Part shown: one piece after another, positions 28,990 through 37,867 of the stretch
How positions within the stretch are numbered: the stretch's first letter is position 1
How the letters are laid out: every line of letters starts with the position of its first letter
Assembly: GCA_024277855.1 (NCBI GenBank)
Contig: JAJRUJ010000087.1
Span: 1 to 64,000, forward strand
Origin: Candidatus Zixiibacteriota bacterium
GTDB taxonomy: Bacteria; Zixibacteria; MSB-5A5; WJJR01; JAJRUJ01
Length of the DNA stretch: 64,000 nucleotides
Reading direction: 5' to 3'
Translations under genes and position numbers: made by a program
Notes under the pieces: generated by a model
What the model saw: only the letters and a program-made list of their open reading frames with translations
Databases searched by the model: none
What the model was told of the DNA's origin: nothing

Positions 28990-30840
28990 TTACTGTTCGC
29001 CGAGTTCCTTCATCAATCGTCGGGCCTCTTCAAGGTACGGGCTGTCGGCATGTTCGGTCAACACTCGGTAGAATACCGCTCGCGCCGAATCCGGCATATT
29101 CATTCCCCGGGCATAGACTGTACCTTGCGCGGTCAGGGCGGCCGGCATCAGAAAACCATCCGGATAATTGGCGATCAACAGGCCATAAGCCAGCGCCGCA
29201 CTGTCCGGCTGTTCCGACCGATCATAGATTTGTCCCAATTTATAGAGCGCATCGTCGGCCAGCCCGTTGGCAGAGTCTTCAGCCAATTTCCATAACAGTG
29301 TCCGTGCCGAATCGAGCCGGCCCTGCCGGGCCAGCAGCGAAGCGGTGGAAAATTTCTTCAGCGACCAATCCAGCGGTTCCCGATTTTCCTTGACCAGCAA
29401 CGAAAGGGCAATTGCATCATTGGCATAGAACCCCTGCGGGAACGTGGTCAACAGCGATTTGAGTGTCTGGATCAGCGAGTCGTATGCCTCGGCAAAAAAC
29501 AACAACTCCGTACGGCGAAAGGCCGCGGTTTCCTGCTGGTCGATGGTCAACCTGACCCGTGATGAGGCGGCATAGGCCGAATCGGCGCCCCGTAAGTCTC
29601 CGCGCCGCACCCGGCAATCGCCCAGTCTGATCGAACAGTCGAAAACAACCTGCCGGTCCCGGCCGATATCCAGGGCCTTGCGGTAGTATGTCTCGGCGGA
29701 ATCCAGATCATGAATCGATTCAAAGTAGACGTCGCCGATGGTCCGGTAGATTTCGGCCTTCCCGTCACGTTGCGGGAATAATTCGGCCACCTCGTGTAAG
29801 ATCGTCACCGCCGAATCGACCAGTCCCAACCCAACCATCGAGCGGGCGTACTGCAAACGCACGTCCACCGTCGAGGCGTGGTTCGGATATTTTTCGAAGA
29901 AGGTCAAACAGGCCCGGCGGGCTGGGGCATACCAGCGGTTTTCCACACATCGCTTGATATAATGTAACAAATTGACGGCCGGCTTTTCTGCGAGACGGTC
30001 GGCAATCAGGTATTCAGGCCAGGCCGCTTCCGGATCGCCGCTTTCCAACAATGATTCGGCGTAGAGCCGATGGGCCAGAAAATTTTCGGGATGATCCCGG
30101 ACAATCGATTGTAACGCCCCGGTTAGTTCATCGGTGCCGCCCTCCATTTGGACAATTGCCGCAATTTTGCGTTGAACTGAATTCAAATTACGAGGATTGT
30201 TCTGCAAATCGACAAAATACTCGCGAATTGCATCGGCATATTCCCGGCGGCTTTCATAGATATTGGCCAATTCGCGGGAGAAGAGCGTCCGGTCGCCGGT
30301 CTGTTTACGGGCCTGTTCGTACATTTCCACTGCCTGAACATGGCGGCCGTTGCGCAGATAGGTTTGGGCGACCAGCCGGAAAATCCTGGGATCCCGCGGC
30401 GGCGGCGTTACCAACGACACCAGTGTGCTTTCCGCCGCGGCATCCATCCCCAATTTGTACTGGCAATCGGCGATAACTGCCCGGTCTTCTTCCCGATCGA
30501 CCGAGAGTGACAGCCCGCTTTGCACAAAATCGAGCAATTCGGCATATTGTTTTGTCCGTTGGTATGCCCGTTTGAGCAGGCGGCGAAGATGTCGATCATT
30601 GGGCCGTTCCAATCGTAATTTTTCGAGCAGGGGCAGGGCATCTTCATATTTGCCGCGATTGAGTTTGTCCTCGGCGGCCTTCAACTGTGAGCTGTAGCGG
30701 TCCGGTGCAACCGGTTTGCCGGACTGTGCCCTGCCTGCGCCACCCAGGAGGGCAATGCACGAGACAATGAGAATCAACTGCCAACAAATGCGGACTGTTT
30801 TCCTATATCTATTCATACACATCCTTTTAACACGAGTCAT
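28990..30840 (-). CDS. Secreted/periplasmic TPR-repeat protein
   Basis: Signal-like N-terminus RICWQLILIVSCIALLGGAGRAQS and many TPR motifs; start chosen at Met 30840 (30816 also possible). Confidence 0.8.
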   Translation of the reverse strand: MTRVKRMCMNRYRKTVRICWQLILIVSCIALLGGAGRAQSGKPVAPDRYSSQLKAAEDKLNRGKYEDALPLLEKLRLERPNDRHLRRLLKRAYQRTKQYAELLDFVQSGLSLSVDREEDRAVIADCQYKLGMDAAAESTLVSLVTPPPRDPRIFRLVAQTYLRNGRHVQAVEMYEQARKQTGDRTLFSRELANIYESRREYADAIREYFVDLQNNPRNLNSVQRKIAAIVQMEGGTDELTGALQSIVRDHPENFLAHRLYAESLLESGDPEAAWPEYLIADRLAEKPAVNLLHYIKRCVENRWYAPARRACLTFFEKYPNHASTVDVRLQYARSMVGLGLVDSAVTILHEVAELFPQRDGKAEIYRTIGDVYFESIHDLDSAETYYRKALDIGRDRQVVFDCSIRLGDCRVRRGDLRGADSAYAASSRVRLTIDQQETAAFRRTELLFFAEAYDSLIQTLKSLLTTFPQGFYANDAIALSLLVKENREPLDWSLKKFSTASLLARQGRLDSARTLLWKLAEDSANGLADDALYKLGQIYDRSEQPDSAALAYGLLIANYPDGFLMPAALTAQGTVYARGMNMPDSARAVFYRVLTEHADSPYLEEARRLMKELGEQ

Positions 30841-30949
30841 ACTACAGGTTCCCAATCTCTTTCCCCTCACCCCGAGAAAGATATGCTGTGCCGCCAAAAT
30901 TCCAACGCAATAGCAACGGCCCGGCTTTCAAACGCAATTCCGGCATCGG

Positions 30950-31022
30950 CCATAAGAAAAGAGTGAGCCCGGCTGAGGTAGAGGGGGCTAGAAAACTACC
31001 CCAGACAACAAGACCCACTCAC
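30950..31022 (-). ncRNA. Candidate small structured RNA / 5' leader
   Basis: Minus strand AGTGAGT...GCTCACT closing stem, inner GGGGTAG-TTTT-CTA(G)CCCC hairpin, then CTCTTTTCTT; begins just downstream of a sigma70-like promoter. Confidence 0.3.
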
Positions 31023-31027
31023 TATTC

Positions 31028-31055
31028 ATTAAACCTTCTTTCTCAAAACTGTCAA
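31028..31055 (-). promoter_or_regulatory. Candidate sigma70-type promoter (TTGACA-16-TTTAAT)
   Basis: Minus strand ttgacagttttgagaaagaaggtttaat. Confidence 0.45.
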
Positions 31056-31293
31056 GGGTGTTTTTGCGGGATGGCCGGAATGCGAAAATCTTCATAATAA
31101 CCCTTAAGTCATAGGGTACAGCAGGTATGCCGCCGGGGGGTTGTTCCCCCGAACCATTTGCCTCACACGGTGATATCGGGCGGACAATGTCGGCAGAATA
31201 GCGGCAGCGATACCCATCCGCAGATAAACCCCTGGCCAAACACACTATTTGATTGCCTTTTGGCGCGCCGGCTGATAGATTAATTAGTTTTCG

Positions 31294-31983
31294 ATGGGTA
31301 CGGTGGCGGAAAATCTTCGACGGGTCAACGACCAGATCGCACAGGCGGTCCGGGAGATAGGGCGAGATCCCGACGGAATTACCCTCGTCGCTGTCTCCAA
31401 ACGAATGCCGGTTGCGGCAATTAATGAGGCGGTGGCCGCTGGACATAGAGTTTTCGGCGAGAGCAGAGTTGTCGAGGCCAAGGGGAAAATCCCGCAGGTG
31501 GCGGGAACGCTCGAGTGGCATATGATCGGCCACCTCCAGACCAATAAAGTCCGGGATGCGGTGGCATTATTCGATCTGATCCACTCGGTCGACTCGCTCC
31601 GCCTGGCCGAGGAGATCAACCGCCGGGCCGGTCAGAGCGGCAAAGTCCAGAATGTTCTGGTCCAGGTCAACACGACCGGCGAAACGCAAAAATCCGGCTG
31701 TGCGCCCGAGGAGGTCGATACTCTGGTCGGACAAATCGCCGAGTTGTCGAACGTCAGGGTGCAGGGCCTGATGACCATTGGCCCATTTGTCGATGATTCG
31801 GCGGTAATCCGCCGCGCCTTCCAGTTGTTGCGGAGAGCGTATGAACGGTTGCGGGGAACCGCTGAGGGACGCGTGCATATGAAGTATCTGTCGATGGGGA
31901 TGAGCGGGGATTTCACCCTTGCTCTCGCCGAAGGTGCCAATATGTTACGGATCGGTACTGCGATTTTCGGTCCGCGGCCGTAA
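31294..31983 (+). CDS. yggS: YggS-family PLP homeostasis protein
   Basis: ITLVAVSKRMPVAAINEAVAAGHRVFGESRVVEA...EWHMIGHLQTNKV...KYLSMGMSGDFTLALAEGANMLRIGTAIFG. Confidence 0.94.
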   Translation: MGTVAENLRRVNDQIAQAVREIGRDPDGITLVAVSKRMPVAAINEAVAAGHRVFGESRVVEAKGKIPQVAGTLEWHMIGHLQTNKVRDAVALFDLIHSVDSLRLAEEINRRAGQSGKVQNVLVQVNTTGETQKSGCAPEEVDTLVGQIAELSNVRVQGLMTIGPFVDDSAVIRRAFQLLRRAYERLRGTAEGRVHMKYLSMGMSGDFTLALAEGANMLRIGTAIFGPRP

Positions 31984-32025
31984 AGCAGAGTTAACAAAAG
32001 AACCCGTTGTGCGGATAAAAGGTAG

Positions 32026-32796
32026 GTGTGTATGAGCGATGCAGGATCACTGACGCCAAATGACCTGAGAAACCAGGTGTTTAAAAGCAAGATGCGAGGA
32101 TATGATCCGCTGGAGGTGGACGCGGTCCTCGAAGAAACCGCCGCCCAATGGGAAACACTGATCGGCGAAAACCTGCGGTTGCGCGAACAAAATTCGTCGA
32201 TTTCCGAGCAATCCAAAAAATACACCGATCTCGAGCAAACCCTGCGTGACACCCTCGTCGTGGCCGAAAAGGCCGCTGAAGAACGCGTCGCCGCCGCGCG
32301 TAAAGAAACCGAGGTTATTCTGGAGAAGGCCCGGTTGCAGGCCGAGTCTATCACCCGCGATGCTGAGGCACGGCTGGGTGACCACCGGCAACAAATCGGC
32401 GAACTGCAGGCAACCCGCGACCGGCTGAAAGCCGAGTTGGAGGGCTTACTTCACACCTTCCAGGTACAGTTGCAGCGATTTGGCGACATTCCCGAGCGAG
32501 AGACCACGCCGGCGAAACCGGTGGAATCGGTATCTGTCCCCCGAGCGGAGTCTGTCGCCGCGCCGCGTCCGGCCGCTTCGACGGCGCCGGGCAGTGAAGC
32601 CGAGGAGATGCCGTTGCCCGACGACGATCGCGCGGCCGATTTTGATGATGCGCTCAGCAAGATTTTCGGCGGTGAGCCCGATGCGCCCGTACCACCGAAA
32701 AATGCCCAGTTTGCCGGGCGGGAGAACAGTTCGACAAAGGTCAAATCCGATACTCCCGATACCGAAAATGATAAAGGTCCGGAGAATCGGGCCTGA
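32026..32796 (+). CDS. divIVA: DivIVA-domain protein
   Basis: LTPNDLRNQVFKSKMRGYDPLEVDAVLEETAAQWE followed by coiled coil. Confidence 0.9.
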   Translation: MCMSDAGSLTPNDLRNQVFKSKMRGYDPLEVDAVLEETAAQWETLIGENLRLREQNSSISEQSKKYTDLEQTLRDTLVVAEKAAEERVAAARKETEVILEKARLQAESITRDAEARLGDHRQQIGELQATRDRLKAELEGLLHTFQVQLQRFGDIPERETTPAKPVESVSVPRAESVAAPRPAASTAPGSEAEEMPLPDDDRAADFDDALSKIFGGEPDAPVPPKNAQFAGRENSSTKVKSDTPDTENDKGPENRA

Positions 32797-32844
32797 GACC
32801 AAGTCAACGGGCTTAGATCGTTGCGGAACTCTTGAGGGTATGTC

Positions 32845-33672
32845 ATGGATAATTTGAAACAGACGATTACGGAAGCAGCCGACTATATCCGCACGCAGGC
32901 GGACCTTGTCCCCGATATCGGTATTATCCTGGGCACCGGCCTTGGCTCGCTGGGTGATGGGATCGAATTGTCCGCCACCGTCGGGTATGAAACCATCCCG
33001 CATTTTCCGGTTTCGACTGTCGAAAGCCATGCCGGACGGCTGCTGTTCGGCACACTGGGCGGTAAGAACGTCGTCGCTATGCAGGGGCGATTCCACTTTT
33101 ACGAGGGTTACACGATGGCCCAGGTGACTTTTCCGGTTCGGGTCATGAAAGAACTGGGTATCAATATCCTTGTCGTTTCCAATGCCTGCGGCGGCCTGAA
33201 TCCGCAATTCAAACGCGGTGATCTGATGTCGATCACCGACCATATCAACTTGCAGGGAGCCAACCCGCTGATCGGCCCCAACGACGAATCGATCGGGCCG
33301 CGTTTCCCGGATATGTACAATTGCTATGACTCGGCTCTGGTCAAGTTGGCCGAACAGGTTGCGCTGGAGAAAAAGCTCCTGCTCCATAAAGGTGTCTATG
33401 TCTCGGTAACCGGACCAAACCTGGAAACCGCCGCCGAGTATCGATTTTTGCGTTGCATCGGCGCCGACGTTGTCGGGATGTCCACGGTGCCCGAGGTGAT
33501 CGCCGCCCGGCATCAGGGGACGCGGGTCGCGGGTTTCTCAATAATCACCGATATGGGTTTGCCGGATGCCCTGCATCCCTGTAACCTGGACGAGATTATT
33601 GCCGCGGCCAACGAAGCCGAACCACGGCTGAAGGCGGTAATCGGCGGGCTGATCGAAAAGATCACCATTTGA
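32845..33672 (+). CDS. Purine nucleoside phosphorylase
   Basis: PDIGIILGTGLGSLGDGI...MQGRFHFYEGYTMAQVTFPVRVMKELG...VVSNACGGLNPQF. Confidence 0.95.
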   Translation: MDNLKQTITEAADYIRTQADLVPDIGIILGTGLGSLGDGIELSATVGYETIPHFPVSTVESHAGRLLFGTLGGKNVVAMQGRFHFYEGYTMAQVTFPVRVMKELGINILVVSNACGGLNPQFKRGDLMSITDHINLQGANPLIGPNDESIGPRFPDMYNCYDSALVKLAEQVALEKKLLLHKGVYVSVTGPNLETAAEYRFLRCIGADVVGMSTVPEVIAARHQGTRVAGFSIITDMGLPDALHPCNLDEIIAAANEAEPRLKAVIGGLIEKITI

Positions 33673-33758
33673 AGTTGAGGGCTCTGTGGAATATCCGATA
33701 TGTGAAGCAAGTAACCGTAACTTTGTGAGACAACCCAGACCAGGGAAGTGTTGCACCA

Positions 33759-36700
33759 ATGTTTGATCCACTGCCGAAAGATTTTTCCTACCCGGATGAT
33801 GAGACCCGGACGCTGAAATTCTGGGCCGAGCAGGACATCTTCCGCAAGTCAATCTTATTGCGGAAAGAGAACGAACCATTTGTCTTTTTTGAGGGGCCGC
33901 CGACGGCCAATGGCAAGCCGGGCATTCACCATATTATCTCGCGGACGATCAAAGATACTATCTGTCGCTATAAGACAATGCGCGGCTATAAAGTAGGTCG
34001 TAAAGCCGGTTGGGACACCCACGGTCTTCCTGTCGAGATCGAAGTCGAAAAACAACTTGGGTTGGAAAATAAGGCCAGGATCGAGGCCTACGGGGTTGAA
34101 AAATTCAATCAGCAGTGTCGCGAGTCGGTCTTTAAGTACAAAAAAGAATGGGATGATCTGACGGAGCGGGTTGGCTATTGGCTTGATCTGAGTGATCCTT
34201 ATGTCACCCTTGATGTCAATTATATGGAAACCGTCTGGTGGATTCTCGCCCAGTTTTTCGAACGCGACCTGCTCTATGAGGGTCACAAAATTGTCCCGTT
34301 TTGCCCGCGTTGCGAGACCGGCCTGTCCTCCCACGAGGTCGCGCAGGGCTACGAGGAGGTTGACGATCCTTCGGTTTTCGTCACAATGCCGTTGGTCGAC
34401 AATCCCGAGGTTTCCTTTTTGGTCTGGACAACCACGCCCTGGACGTTGATCTCCAACACCGCCCTCGCCGTAGCCGCCGATTCAACGTATCTCACCGTCG
34501 AATTCGAGGGCCGGAAGTTAATCCTGGCCGAGGCATTGGCCCAGGCCGTCCTTGGCGGCGAGTTTACTATTCTCGACCGTTTTCCCGGTAAAGATCTTGC
34601 CGGTAAACGGTATGTGCCGTTGTTCGATTTCTTCGCCGACCAGGCGGATAAGGCCTACTTTGTCATCACTGCTGATTTTGTTTCGATGGATGAAGGAACC
34701 GGGATTGTCAATCTGGCCCCGGCCTTCGGCGCCGATGACTACGAGGCGGGCAAACAGCACGACCTGCCCGTGTTCCAGCCGGTGAAAAACAACGGTACCT
34801 TCGATGAAACCATCAAACCGTATGCCGGTTTATTTATCAAAGATGCCGACCCGAAAATCACCGCCGACCTGAAGAAAGCCGGACGGCTTTTCCGGGTCGA
34901 GACGTATCGGCATAACTATCCGTTTTGCTGGCGCTGTAAATCACCCCTGGTCTATTATGCGCGCAAATCCTGGTATCTGAAAACGTCCGCTTTCCGCGAA
35001 CAACTCCTGGCGGCGAACCGGAAAATTAACTGGTATCCGCCCGAGATCGGCAGCGGCCGGTTTGGTGAATGGCTGGAGAACAACGTCGACTGGGCGCTTT
35101 CCCGTCAACGTTTCTGGGGTACCCCGCTGAATATCTGGGTCTGCGAATCCTGTGGAAAAAAGACGGCGGTCGACAGCATCGCCACCCTGAGAAAGAAAGG
35201 GCAGAACCTGCCCGACCCGATCGACTTGCACAAACCATACATGGATCGCGTAACCCTGACCTGCGAGTGTGGCGGGACAATGCACCGTGTGCCGGAGGTC
35301 ATCGACGTCTGGTTTGATTCGGGCGCGATGCCGTTTGCGCAATGGCATTATCCTTTTGAACACAAGGATGATTTTGAAACACTGTTCCCGGCGGCTTTTA
35401 TCTCCGAGGCGGTTGACCAGACACGCGGGTGGTTTTATTCACTTTTGGCCATTTCCACGCTCCTGCGCAACGAGCCGCCATATCTCAACTGCCTGTGCAT
35501 GGAATTTATCGTCGACAAGAATGGGCAGAAAATGAGCAAATCGAAAGGGAACATTGCCGACCCCTGGGAGGCGGTTTCCCTGTACGGTGCCGATGCGTTG
35601 CGTTGGTATATGCTCACTGTCTCGCAACCCTGGTTATCCAAGCGCTACGACCATGCGGCGGTCGGCGAAGTGAAAAACCGGTTTTTCGACACCTGGAAAA
35701 ACACCTACGCATTTTTTGCACTTTATGCGCAGATCGACAAGTTGCCGCTGGATAAAATCGCGCATCGCGCTTCGTCGAAAACCACCATTGATCGCTGGCT
35801 TCTCTCGCGAGTCCAGACCGTGGCGCGTACGGTGCGTGAGGCCTTCGATTCCTATGACTTGACCCGGGCCACCCGGTCGATTGCCGATTTTTTGGTCGAC
35901 GATGTATCTAACTGGTACGTGCGTTTGAACCGGCGGCGGTTCTGGTCTGCGGGGCTTGATGAGGACAAGCTCGACGCCTATGCCACTCTCTATCGTGCCC
36001 TGCTGGTCGTCTCCAAACTGACCGCACCGGTCGCCCCGTTCTTTTCCGAGACCATCTACCGGCGGTTGACCGACTCGGGCGAGGACAACCGGAGTGTACA
36101 CCTGGCTGATTTCCCCGAACCAGACAATGCGCTGGTCGATGAGAAACTGGAGGCCACTGTCGGTACGGTGCAGAAAATCGTCTCGCTGGGTCGGGCCGCG
36201 CGGATGAAAACGAATTTGAAAGTGCGCCAGCCGGTTTCCGATTTCGTCGTAATCCTGCCCGGTGAAGTCGATCAATCGGCGTTGGCGGCGGCGGCCGACG
36301 ATATCTGTAGTGAACTGAACAGCAAGCGTGTCGACCTCCGTAAATCGGGCAATGGCTTTCTCCAATTGAGTGTTAAACCGAATTTTGGCAAACTCGGCAA
36401 ACGAATCGGCGGCAACATGAAAGCCGTCGCCAGGGCGCTGGGCGAATTGTCCGGCGAACAAATCCATGCTTTCCGCGACAGCAACCGCCTGGAGTTGACC
36501 CTGGCGGGGACATCATATTTCTTCGAGGGCGATGATTTAATCGTTTCCATGTCCGGTCCCGAGGGGTATCATGTCGAAGCCGAAGGCGGATACGCCGTTG
36601 GTTTGAACACACAATTGACCGATGAATTGGTCACGGAGGGCTATTATCGGGAGTTGATCAACAAAATTCAAAATTTGCGGAAAGCCAGTGGACTGGCCGT

Positions 36701-36884
36701 CACCGACCGCATCAAACTCTCGGTGTCCACTACCGAACCGGTCCAAAAAGCGCTGGAGGCCTATCATGAACGGATTGCCCGGGAAACTCTCAGCGAGTCG
36801 ATTTCAACCGAGGGCGCTTTTGAACACCGGCTTGAACTCAAACTGAATGGTCAGCCGACCGTACTGAGTCTGGAAAAGATATAG
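33759..36884 (+). CDS. ileS: Isoleucyl-tRNA synthetase
   Basis: FFEGPPTANGKPGIHHIISRTIKD (HIGH region), GQKMSKSKGNI (KMSKS), 1041 aa. Confidence 0.97.
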   Translation: MFDPLPKDFSYPDDETRTLKFWAEQDIFRKSILLRKENEPFVFFEGPPTANGKPGIHHIISRTIKDTICRYKTMRGYKVGRKAGWDTHGLPVEIEVEKQLGLENKARIEAYGVEKFNQQCRESVFKYKKEWDDLTERVGYWLDLSDPYVTLDVNYMETVWWILAQFFERDLLYEGHKIVPFCPRCETGLSSHEVAQGYEEVDDPSVFVTMPLVDNPEVSFLVWTTTPWTLISNTALAVAADSTYLTVEFEGRKLILAEALAQAVLGGEFTILDRFPGKDLAGKRYVPLFDFFADQADKAYFVITADFVSMDEGTGIVNLAPAFGADDYEAGKQHDLPVFQPVKNNGTFDETIKPYAGLFIKDADPKITADLKKAGRLFRVETYRHNYPFCWRCKSPLVYYARKSWYLKTSAFREQLLAANRKINWYPPEIGSGRFGEWLENNVDWALSRQRFWGTPLNIWVCESCGKKTAVDSIATLRKKGQNLPDPIDLHKPYMDRVTLTCECGGTMHRVPEVIDVWFDSGAMPFAQWHYPFEHKDDFETLFPAAFISEAVDQTRGWFYSLLAISTLLRNEPPYLNCLCMEFIVDKNGQKMSKSKGNIADPWEAVSLYGADALRWYMLTVSQPWLSKRYDHAAVGEVKNRFFDTWKNTYAFFALYAQIDKLPLDKIAHRASSKTTIDRWLLSRVQTVARTVREAFDSYDLTRATRSIADFLVDDVSNWYVRLNRRRFWSAGLDEDKLDAYATLYRALLVVSKLTAPVAPFFSETIYRRLTDSGEDNRSVHLADFPEPDNALVDEKLEATVGTVQKIVSLGRAARMKTNLKVRQPVSDFVVILPGEVDQSALAAAADDICSELNSKRVDLRKSGNGFLQLSVKPNFGKLGKRIGGNMKAVARALGELSGEQIHAFRDSNRLELTLAGTSYFFEGDDLIVSMSGPEGYHVEAEGGYAVGLNTQLTDELVTEGYYRELINKIQNLRKASGLAVTDRIKLSVSTTEPVQKALEAYHERIARETLSESISTEGAFEHRLELKLNGQPTVLSLEKI

Positions 36885-37289
36885 TTGTATTTGGGGGAGG
36901 TGAGGCACTTGAGAAAACGGGAACTGGAGAAGTACAAAAAGCTCTTGCTGGCAAAACGGGCGGCAATCCTCGAGGACCTTGGACTCAAAAAAAACGTGCT
37001 GGGTTCCACGGTTAAGGATGCCTCCGGCGACCTTTCGACCTACTCATACCATATGGCCGATCAGGGAACCGACAGTATGGAGCGGGAGAAATCTTTCTAT
37101 TTTGCGTCAAAGAGTGGACGGTTTCTCTACCATCTCGATGAGGCCCTCCGGCGTATCGACGAAAAAACGTACGGTGTGTGCCAGGGGTGCGGTGAAGAAA
37201 TCAATGCCGAGCGGCTCACTGCGGTGCCCCATGCCCGGCTGTGTATCGAATGCAAGGAGAAAGAGGAACAACGGAACACCTCCCGATAG
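36885..37289 (+). CDS. DksA/TraR-type C4 zinc-finger protein
   Basis: YGVCQGCGEEINAERLTAVPHARLCIECKEKEE; exact (non-ATG) start uncertain. Confidence 0.88.
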   Translation: MYLGEVRHLRKRELEKYKKLLLAKRAAILEDLGLKKNVLGSTVKDASGDLSTYSYHMADQGTDSMEREKSFYFASKSGRFLYHLDEALRRIDEKTYGVCQGCGEEINAERLTAVPHARLCIECKEKEEQRNTSR

Positions 37290-37852
37290 CATCGCCCAAC
37301 CGCAACCGGTTGATCATCGGCGGCACTGTTGCCGGGCTGATCCTGGCCGACCAACTGACGAAACTGTTCATCCGGTTGTCTTTTGCCCTGGGTGAATCGG
37401 TTCCGGTTTTTGGCGATTTTTTCCGTTTGACCTACATTCACAACGACGCCGGCGCCTTCGGCATTTCCTTCGGTCACCCCGCAATCTATTTTGTCGCCTC
37501 GACGGTTATCGCCGTGCTTATCGTGGTCAGTCTCTATCGCGCCCCCGACCTTCGTTTGTGGGCCGTCTGGGGTTTTGCTCTGGTTCTCAGCGGCGCAGTG
37601 GGCAACCTGATCGACCGCGTCTGTTTTGGGGCGGTCACCGACTTCCTCGATCTCGAATTTTTTGATATGAACCTCCCGTCATTTTCCTTCCTCTTTATCA
37701 AATTTCGCGGTTATACGATGACTCGCTGGCCGATATTTAATCTTGCCGATTCGGCGATTGATCTCGGCATCGGTCTGCTCATCCTCTCAATTTGGCTCGA
37801 CGGCAGAAAAAAACCGGCGAGTGATTGCCCGCCGGTCGATGTTTCTGCATAA
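37250..37852 (+). CDS. lspA: Lipoprotein signal peptidase (signal peptidase II)
   Basis: ADQLTKLFIRL, YIHNDAGAFGISF, GNLIDRVCFGAVTDFLDL, FNLADSAIDLG; start uncertain. Confidence 0.93.
   Translation: MQGERGTTEHLPIASPNRNRLIIGGTVAGLILADQLTKLFIRLSFALGESVPVFGDFFRLTYIHNDAGAFGISFGHPAIYFVASTVIAVLIVVSLYRAPDLRLWAVWGFALVLSGAVGNLIDRVCFGAVTDFLDLEFFDMNLPSFSFLFIKFRGYTMTRWPIFNLADSAIDLGIGLLILSIWLDGRKKPASDCPPVDVSA
37803..37836 (-). terminator. Rho-independent terminator for the S9 peptidase gene, inside the lspA 3' end
   Basis: Minus strand accggcg-ggcaatcact-cgccggt followed by tttttt; located just after the peptidase stop at 37868. Confidence 0.7.
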
Positions 37853-37867
37853 TTCCCGGATTATTCT

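Noticed and set aside
30888-31533. Small ORFs in the TPR/yggS intergenic region (69 aa +, 181 aa -)
   Set aside because: No SD or domain; region better explained as regulatory/ncRNA sequence
32446-33513. 355-aa minus-strand ORF over divIVA/PNP
   Set aside because: Antisense to two clear genes; no recognisable domain
33673-33758. T-box or riboswitch upstream of ileS
   Set aside because: Intergenic space of only ~86 bp with no T-box motif or terminator hairpin seen
35634-36467. 277-aa minus-strand ORF inside ileS
   Set aside because: Shadow ORF of a clear IleRS coding frame
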